From contig JAJEEK010000048.1 in NCBI GenBank assembly GCA_022821065.1, forward strand, positions 1 through 44,833: a DNA stretch of 44,833 nucleotides, read 5' to 3'. This stretch comes from Candidatus Poribacteria bacterium (GTDB taxonomy: Bacteria > Poribacteria > WGA-4E > WGA-3G). How positions within the stretch are numbered: position 1 is the stretch's first letter; every line of letters begins with the position of its first letter. Made by a program: the position numbers and the translations under genes. Positions 39,691 to 44,833 of this stretch are shown here, one piece after another. Below the pieces are notes generated by a model. That model had not been told where the DNA came from. It saw only the letters and a program-made list of their open reading frames with translations, and ran no database searches.

Positions 39691-40497
39691 ATGTCCATCA
39701 AAACTACAAAAAAAGCCTTTCTTGAAACAGTCGCGGCAGAGATCCGCCTTTCAGTTGATAGCAAAGATCGTTTCCGCGTGTTTACGCCCTTCAGATTCGA
39801 TGACGGTGATCACTTAGCCATCGTACTAAAAAAAGAAGGCGAGCGATGGTTAATCTCCGATGAAGGGCATACCTATATGCACCTGACTTACGATATTGAT
39901 GATCGACTTCTTCATAGCGGTACCCGCAAGCAGATCATCTCAAAAGCACTCTCCATGTTTGACGTTGAGGACCGCGGTGGAGAATTAATACGCGAGGTAT
40001 CGGATGGAAATTACGGTGAGGCACTTTATGACTTTGCCCAAGCACTTCTGAGAATAGCTGATGTTTCATACTTGTCAAGGGAACGGGTTCGATCCACATT
40101 TATGGAGGATTTCCGCACCTTGTTGCATGAAAATGTGCCAAAATCAAGGATGTGTTTTGACTGGAGCGATCCACAACGAGATCCTCAGGGAAACTATAAA
40201 GTAGATTGTCGAATTAACGGGATGCAGGAGCCGCTTTTTGTGTTTGCACTTAGCAGTGATAATAAAATCCGCGATGCCACAATTGCGCTCCATCAATTCA
40301 AGGAGTGGGGGATCCCATTCCGTTCTCTGGGCATCTTCAAGAATCGGGGGAATACCAGTCGCAAGGTGCAGGAGCGTTTCAGCGATGTGTGTGATAAGGT
40401 GTTTTACAGTCTCATCCTAAACTATGCCAGCATTCAAGAGTATCTCGCCGGTAATATCGGCAATACCGAGGAATTAGAAACCAACAGGAAGTGGTAA
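39691..40497 (+). CDS. DUF1828 / DUF1829 domain protein
   Basis: A strong AGGAGG precedes the ATG. The 268-residue protein has the DUF1828 hallmark in its first half (FTPFRFDDGDHLAIVLKKEG and WLISDEGHTYMHLTYDI) and a DUF1829-like second half (SRMCFDWSDPQRDPQGNYKV, PLFVFALSSDNKIRDATIAL) with a D-x(n)-NGM core that recalls nuclease-like folds. Both domains are uncharacterised and recur in phage-related and defence neighbourhoods. Together with the preceding gene it makes a two-gene module inserted between tnpB and hsdR. Confidence 0.8.
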   Translation: MSIKTTKKAFLETVAAEIRLSVDSKDRFRVFTPFRFDDGDHLAIVLKKEGERWLISDEGHTYMHLTYDIDDRLLHSGTRKQIISKALSMFDVEDRGGELIREVSDGNYGEALYDFAQALLRIADVSYLSRERVRSTFMEDFRTLLHENVPKSRMCFDWSDPQRDPQGNYKVDCRINGMQEPLFVFALSSDNKIRDATIALHQFKEWGIPFRSLGIFKNRGNTSRKVQERFSDVCDKVFYSLILNYASIQEYLAGNIGNTEELETNRKW

Positions 40498-40562
40498 CCC
40501 ATGATTGAGAGACGGTTGACAGACAAAGGTAGAACCAAACTATCGAATCTGAATTAAGAAAA

Positions 40563-40594
40563 GCAGCTTATGCCGCAGCTTATGCCGCAGCTTA
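40563..40594. repeat. 12-bp tandem repeat before hsdR
   Basis: GCAGCTTATGCC is present 2.7 times in tandem (40563-40594). It contains two ATGs in frame with hsdR, which could add MPQLMPQL plus 12 residues to the N-terminus. Because the unit is 12 bp, slippage would not break the frame. The preceding 40498-40562 has a TTGACA at 40516 without a good -10. Confidence 0.7.
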
Positions 40595-40629
40595 GAGATT
40601 CCAGATCGTCAGAGAATAGGAATACAAAC

Positions 40630-43600
40630 ATGCACATCATTCGTGAAACAGAAAAAGACACACAAAAACGCGTCATAGAATTCTTCCAAGATACTTTGAA
40701 CTATACCTACCTCGGCAACTGGGCAGATAGCGTTGACGACAACAGCAATACCATCCCCGAAGACCTTACGGATTGGCTGCGGAAACAGCACCACGACCCC
40801 AATATTATCAGCAAAGCGGTGTTCCAACTCCAACAAGCAGCGAAAATTGGTGGAAGTAGAACATTATATGATGCGAACTTTGAAGTCTATGAACTGCTAC
40901 GCTACGGCGTGAAGGTGCGACCGGATGTCGGTGAACAACATAAAACTGTCTGGCTAATAGATTGGAAAAAACCAGAAAACAACGACTTCGGTATTGCAGA
41001 GGAAGTCGCACTCAGAGGAAAACACAACAAACGTCCAGACCTCGTGCTATATATCAACGGTATCGCTATCGGTGTGTTAGAGTTAAAACGTTCCATCGTC
41101 TCTATTTCCGAAGGTATCCGCCAAAACCTTGCAAACCAAACAGAGATGTTCATTGAATGGTTTTTCAGTACGGTGCAGCTGGTGATGGCAGGGAGTGAAA
41201 CTGAAGGATTGCGTTACGGCGTTATTAAGACACCTGAAAAATACTGGTTGCAATGGAAAGAGAAGCCTGCACAGTTAGAGACCGAGACCAACCCGTTACT
41301 TAGGGAACTCGGGCAATTTTGCAACAAAGAAAGGATGCTTGAAATCCTGCACGACTTCATCGTATTTGATACTGGCATAAAGAAAATCTGCCGTCATAAT
41401 CAATACTTCGGTGTGAAAGCAGCCCAAGAACGCGTCAAGCGTAGAGAAGGCGGGATTATCTGGCACACCCAAGGCAGCGGAAAAAGTTTGGTGATGGTCT
41501 GGTTAGCAAAATGGATTCTGGCAAACAACCCTAACGCACGGGTACTCATCATCACTGACCGCATAGAATTGGATGAACAAATTGAAGGTGTTTTTCAAGG
41601 TGTCAAAGAGAATATTAAGCGAACAAAAAGCGGTGAAGATCTGAAGCAAGTGCTTAGCGATGCCATAAATCGGTTAGCCTGTTCCCTTATTCACAAATTC
41701 GGCAAGTCGGGTGAGATAGAAGACACAGATGTTGATATCTATGTAAATGAACTAAAGCGGAATCTCTCCGATGGTTTGCGTGTAAAGGGCGAATTCTTCG
41801 TATTTGTAGACGAATGCCACCGTACACAGTCGGGCAAACTCCACAAGGCGATGAAAGCACTTCTTCCCAACGCCATGTTAATCGGTTTCACAGGCACACC
41901 GCTGCTAAAGAGCGACAAACAACGGAGTATTGAGACCTTCGGTCCATTTATTGACACCTATAAATATGATGAGGCGGTCCATGATGAAGTCGTGCTTGAC
42001 CTGCGGTATGAGGCACGGGATATCGACCAGAATCTCACTTCACAGGAGCGGATTGACCAATTTTTTGATAGCAAAACCCGCGGGTTAAACGATGTCGCGA
42101 AAGCGCAGCTCAAGGAACGTTGGGGAACGATGCTGAATGTGGAAAGTTCAATGAACCGCTTACGGAAAATCGTCGCGGACATAGTCTTAGATATGGCAAC
42201 GCGCGATCGGTTGAAAAGTGGGAAAGGGAACGCAATGCTTGTGGCAAACAGTATCCTCTCTGCTTGTAGGCTCTACAATCTATTTCAAGATACACCTTTG
42301 CGAGGGAAGTGCGCTGTTGTGACATCCTATAGACCGACCACGGAATCCATCAGATTAGAAGAAACAGGGGAAGGACTTACTGAAAACCAGCAGAAATACA
42401 ACACCTACCGAGAAATGCTCGCAGCACATTTTGACGAGTCCCCAGATACAGCAATACATAAGGTTGACCAGTTTGAACAAGCGGTAAAGAAACGTTTCAT
42501 TGAAGAACCAGCACAGATGAAACTCCTCATCGTCGTGGACAAGTTGCTCACAGGTTTTGATGCACCCCCTGCTACCTATCTTTACATAGACAAAAGCATG
42601 CAAGATCACGGCTTGTTTCAAGCGATTTGTCGGGTTAATCGGATTGATACTGATGACAAGGAATTCGGCTACATCGTGGATTACAAAGACCTGTTTGGAT
42701 CCTTAAGACAAGCAATGACAGACTACACGGGTGAGGCGTTTGAAAACTATGATACCGAGGATGTGGAAGGATTATTGAAGGATAGGCTTGAAAAAGGCAG
42801 AGAACGATTAGAAGACGCACGCGAAGCGATTAAAGCGTTATGCGAACCGGTGGATCCACCAAAATATATCCAAGATTATATCCGTTACTTCTGTAGTGAC
42901 GAAAGTGCAAATTCTGAGCAGATCAAAGCGAAAGAGCAGAAACGCATAAAACTGTATAAGATGACTGCAGCTTTGGTGCGTGCTTATGCTAATCTTGCGA
43001 ATGAGATGGAAGCGGCAGGATATAGTGCCGTGGAAGCAGCGAAAATCAAAAAAGAAGTGGGCGACTACGAATATGTACGTCAACAAGTCAAATTGGCAAG
43101 TGGGGATTATATTGACCTGAAGATGTTCGAGCCTGATATGCGCCATCTGTTGGATACTTATATCCAAGCCGAAGAGAGTGAGACGATCTCAACATTTGAC
43201 AATATACCGCTTGTTCAACTGATTGTGAATAAAGGTGCTGATAAGGCAATTGAAAAATTGCCAGAAGGTATCCGCACAAGTGAAGAGGCGATCGCGGCAA
43301 CAATAGAAAACAACATTCGGCGCGTCATTGTTGACAAATCAGAGATCAATCCGAAATATTATGAGGAGATGTCACGACTGCTTGATGAACTCATCCGTCA
43401 ACGGAGACGGGATGCAATCACTTATCGGCAATACCTATCCGAGGTTACGGGGTTGAGCCAGCGAGTTACCGATTCTACTGCGGACTCGAACTATCCATCA
43501 GACATTGATACAAAACCACGGCAGGCTTTTTTTCATAATTTACCAGACGATATGCCGGTTGATCGTAGAACTGCGATGGCAATAGCGATAGACGAGGCGA

Positions 43601-43755
43601 TTATTCATGCAAGAAGTGACGAATGGAGAGGGAATGGATTCAAAGAAATTGAGGTGCGTAATGCCATTGAAGTGGTTATTTTGGATGACTTTGATGACGA
43701 TAGCATTAACCTTGATAAAATGTTCAATATAGCAAAAAGCCAAGATGAATACTAA
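40630..43755 (+). CDS. hsdR: Type I restriction endonuclease subunit R
   Basis: The ATG at 40630 (MHIIRETEKDTQKRVIEFFQ) is the family-like start, with AGGA about 9 nt upstream; an in-frame ATG at 40570 lies in the tandem repeat. The 1041-residue protein has the nuclease PD-(D/E)xK site RPDLVLYINGIAIGVLELKR (about 135-155). The SF2 translocase follows: Walker A TQGSGKSLVM (about 279), DECH box FVFVDECHRTQSGK (about 394), motif III GFTGTP (about 421) and QAICRVNRID (motif VI, about 660). All catalytic motifs look intact. It moves DNA and cuts unmodified DNA in complex with HsdM and HsdS. It is separated from hsdMS by about 5 kb of cargo. Confidence 0.95.
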   Translation: MHIIRETEKDTQKRVIEFFQDTLNYTYLGNWADSVDDNSNTIPEDLTDWLRKQHHDPNIISKAVFQLQQAAKIGGSRTLYDANFEVYELLRYGVKVRPDVGEQHKTVWLIDWKKPENNDFGIAEEVALRGKHNKRPDLVLYINGIAIGVLELKRSIVSISEGIRQNLANQTEMFIEWFFSTVQLVMAGSETEGLRYGVIKTPEKYWLQWKEKPAQLETETNPLLRELGQFCNKERMLEILHDFIVFDTGIKKICRHNQYFGVKAAQERVKRREGGIIWHTQGSGKSLVMVWLAKWILANNPNARVLIITDRIELDEQIEGVFQGVKENIKRTKSGEDLKQVLSDAINRLACSLIHKFGKSGEIEDTDVDIYVNELKRNLSDGLRVKGEFFVFVDECHRTQSGKLHKAMKALLPNAMLIGFTGTPLLKSDKQRSIETFGPFIDTYKYDEAVHDEVVLDLRYEARDIDQNLTSQERIDQFFDSKTRGLNDVAKAQLKERWGTMLNVESSMNRLRKIVADIVLDMATRDRLKSGKGNAMLVANSILSACRLYNLFQDTPLRGKCAVVTSYRPTTESIRLEETGEGLTENQQKYNTYREMLAAHFDESPDTAIHKVDQFEQAVKKRFIEEPAQMKLLIVVDKLLTGFDAPPATYLYIDKSMQDHGLFQAICRVNRIDTDDKEFGYIVDYKDLFGSLRQAMTDYTGEAFENYDTEDVEGLLKDRLEKGRERLEDAREAIKALCEPVDPPKYIQDYIRYFCSDESANSEQIKAKEQKRIKLYKMTAALVRAYANLANEMEAAGYSAVEAAKIKKEVGDYEYVRQQVKLASGDYIDLKMFEPDMRHLLDTYIQAEESETISTFDNIPLVQLIVNKGADKAIEKLPEGIRTSEEAIAATIENNIRRVIVDKSEINPKYYEEMSRLLDELIRQRRRDAITYRQYLSEVTGLSQRVTDSTADSNYPSDIDTKPRQAFFHNLPDDMPVDRRTAMAIAIDEAIIHARSDEWRGNGFKEIEVRNAIEVVILDDFDDDSINLDKMFNIAKSQDEY

Positions 43756-44479
43756 AACCGATAATTATCATATTGAAGTACGTGGTCTCTCCATAGAGAT
43801 AGTCCGAAAAGACATCAAACACTTCTATATTAGTGTCCATCCACCAAACGGACAGGTGCGTGTGTCTGCTCCCCTGCGACTTGACGACGATGCCGTGCGG
43901 ATGGCAATCATATCACGTTTGGGATGGATTAGACGGAAACAAGCATCTTTTGCAAAGCAGGAACGCCAATCAGAGCGCGAGTATGTGTCCGGTGAAAGCC
44001 ATTATTTCGCGGGTAAACGTTATAGACTGAAAGTAACTGAGCAGGATTGCCCACCAAAAGTTCATCTGCTCAACAATACCAGAATCGGACTCACGGTGCG
44101 TCCAGGGGCAGATCGGGACAAACGTGAGGCAGTACTTTATGAATGGTATCGTGAACATCTCCGTACACAATTACCACCGCTCATTGCCAAATGGGAACAG
44201 AAGATGGAGCTGACTGTAAACGAGGTACGGATAAAAAAAATGAAAACGCTTTGGGGATCCTGCAACATTGAAGCAAAACGCATCTGGCTTAATCTTGAAC
44301 TGGCGAAGAAACCGAAATCGTGTCTGGTGTATGTATTGGTGCATGAGATGGTGCATCTACTGGAACGTCATCATAATGATCGGTTTCGTGAATTGATGGA
44401 TCATTTTCTACCACAATGGCGAATATATAGAGACACGCTCAACCGTGCCCCGTTGGCACATGAAGATTGGGGATATTGA
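43745..44479 (+). CDS. YgjP-like M48-type zinc metallopeptidase
   Basis: The ATG lies inside the last codons of hsdR (11-bp overlap), so translation is probably coupled. The 244-residue protein matches the YgjP/DUF45 family: FYISVHPPNGQVRVSAPLRL at the N-terminus, MKTLWGSCNIEAKRIWLNLE and the zinc site VLVHEMVHLLERHHNDRF with HEMVH and a downstream His. These genes are often found directly after hsdR in type I systems, where a role in processing or control of the complex has been suggested but not shown. No signal peptide is present, so it acts in the cytoplasm. Confidence 0.9.
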   Translation: MNTKTDNYHIEVRGLSIEIVRKDIKHFYISVHPPNGQVRVSAPLRLDDDAVRMAIISRLGWIRRKQASFAKQERQSEREYVSGESHYFAGKRYRLKVTEQDCPPKVHLLNNTRIGLTVRPGADRDKREAVLYEWYREHLRTQLPPLIAKWEQKMELTVNEVRIKKMKTLWGSCNIEAKRIWLNLELAKKPKSCLVYVLVHEMVHLLERHHNDRFRELMDHFLPQWRIYRDTLNRAPLAHEDWGY

Positions 44480-44530
44480 CGTTACCAGCAATCCGATCGT
44501 TTCTTTTTCAGTTTATCGACCTCCGAAATC

Positions 44531-44833
44531 CTAATCAGGGAATGTGACGCGTGCGTAGATTTCCTGCAAAGGCAATTCGCATTGGATGGAAGGCAACTGC
44601 AGTGTCTCATCATGTTTTTCAATATCCGTAAAAATCCACAGCCTTTCTTGACGGCGGTAGTGATCAACACGAATCTGGTCTTGGGAAACGAGGACATATT
44701 CCTGCAACGATGTGAGTTGACGATAATGCGCGAATTTTTCACCTCTGTCATACGCCTCGGTTGATGGAGAAAGCACTTCTACAATAACAATCGGGTTCAG
44801 GAGCGAGTCAAAGACATCGTCTTCAAAACGGGG
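44531..44833 (-). CDS. Uma2-family (DUF820) putative nuclease, partial
   Basis: A minus-strand frame ends at a TAG at 44531-44533 and is open through the right window edge (44833), giving 100 codons of the C-terminal part. It contains the family core NPIVIVEVLSPSTEAYDRGE followed by KFAHYRQLTSLQEYVLV, where E-V-L-S and the D...K pair belong to the PD-(D/E)xK-type site. Uma2 proteins are predicted restriction-like endonucleases, very common in cyanobacteria and similar genomes, of unknown biological role. It converges with the metallopeptidase gene, leaving a 51-bp gap. Confidence 0.9.
   Translation of the reverse strand, partial: PRFEDDVFDSLLNPIVIVEVLSPSTEAYDRGEKFAHYRQLTSLQEYVLVSQDQIRVDHYRRQERLWIFTDIEKHDETLQLPSIQCELPLQEIYARVTFPD

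Noticed and set aside
40501..40557. An 18-codon ORF right after the DUF1828/1829 stop
   Set aside because: Too short, no ribosome-binding site of its own, and no recognisable content; kept only as possible leader sequence of hsdR.
1..44833. tRNA or rRNA genes
   Set aside because: No cloverleaf with conserved GTTCGA-type T-loop context and acceptor stem, and no rRNA-like stretch, was noticed on either strand by eye; a GTTCGATTCC at 27257 lies in the AGTTACC repeat and lacks the other arms.

Overview
The window looks like a chromosomal segment of an uncultured Gram-negative-type bacterium. The best guess is Candidatus Poribacteria or a close relative. This rests on protein style and not on any marker gene: an amidohydrolase, a secreted subtilase with FG-GAP repeats and a type IX-like sorting tail, two ECF sigma factors with unusual partners or fusions, a discoidin-like secreted protein, an orphan family 5 solute-binding protein, and many short palindromic intergenic repeats. 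No rRNA or tRNA gene was seen, so the placement is an inference.

Region 1 (1-5.0 kb, minus strand): an ECF sigma factor continuous with a large non-sigma C-terminal region and cut by the window edge, a hypothetical protein, and an apparent operon of a small membrane coiled-coil protein, a dipeptide-type binding protein and a D-2-hydroxyacid dehydrogenase. Region 2 (5.4-11.1 kb): a HEAT-linker-TM-TPR protein converges on a very large secreted subtilase. Region 3 (11.2-15.5 kb): a 120-bp MITE-like element, a thiamine-diphosphate acetolactate-synthase-like enzyme, mtnA and a convergent amidohydrolase. Region 4 (15.6-19.6 kb): tandem promoters and a long leader drive a cold-shock-domain protein whose C-terminal half looks like two Hfq/Sm-like folds, followed by a YkgJ-type cysteine-cluster protein and a lipoprotein. 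A second promoter with a structured leader drives a discoidin-like protein, which ends in a clear terminator. Region 5 (19.6-27.9 kb): housekeeping genes: DUF971, 7Fe ferredoxin, recJ overlapping rel, rpmB, a family 4 glycosyltransferase and an EamA-like membrane protein. Region 6 (28.0-31.6 kb): ECF sigma factor plus DUF4097 protein, DUF2752 protein with its C-terminus rewritten by a second copy of the MITE, and small proteins.

Region 7 (31.6-44.5 kb) is a type I restriction-modification island entered through a 242-bp nested palindrome. The hsdM-hsdS pair and the distal hsdR-metallopeptidase pair enclose about 5 kb of cargo. The cargo starts with an AT-rich stretch holding a PIN-like protein, a small unknown protein and a HEPN-like protein with an R-x5-H motif. 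Next comes a TnpB (IS1341/IS605 OrfB type) with its RuvC triad intact and a likely omega RNA, then a 3' gene remnant, then a DUF6978 / DUF1828-DUF1829 pair. The layout suggests a composite anti-phage locus in which RNase-like and uncharacterised modules sit inside an RM operon. The window ends in a partial Uma2-family nuclease gene on the minus strand.
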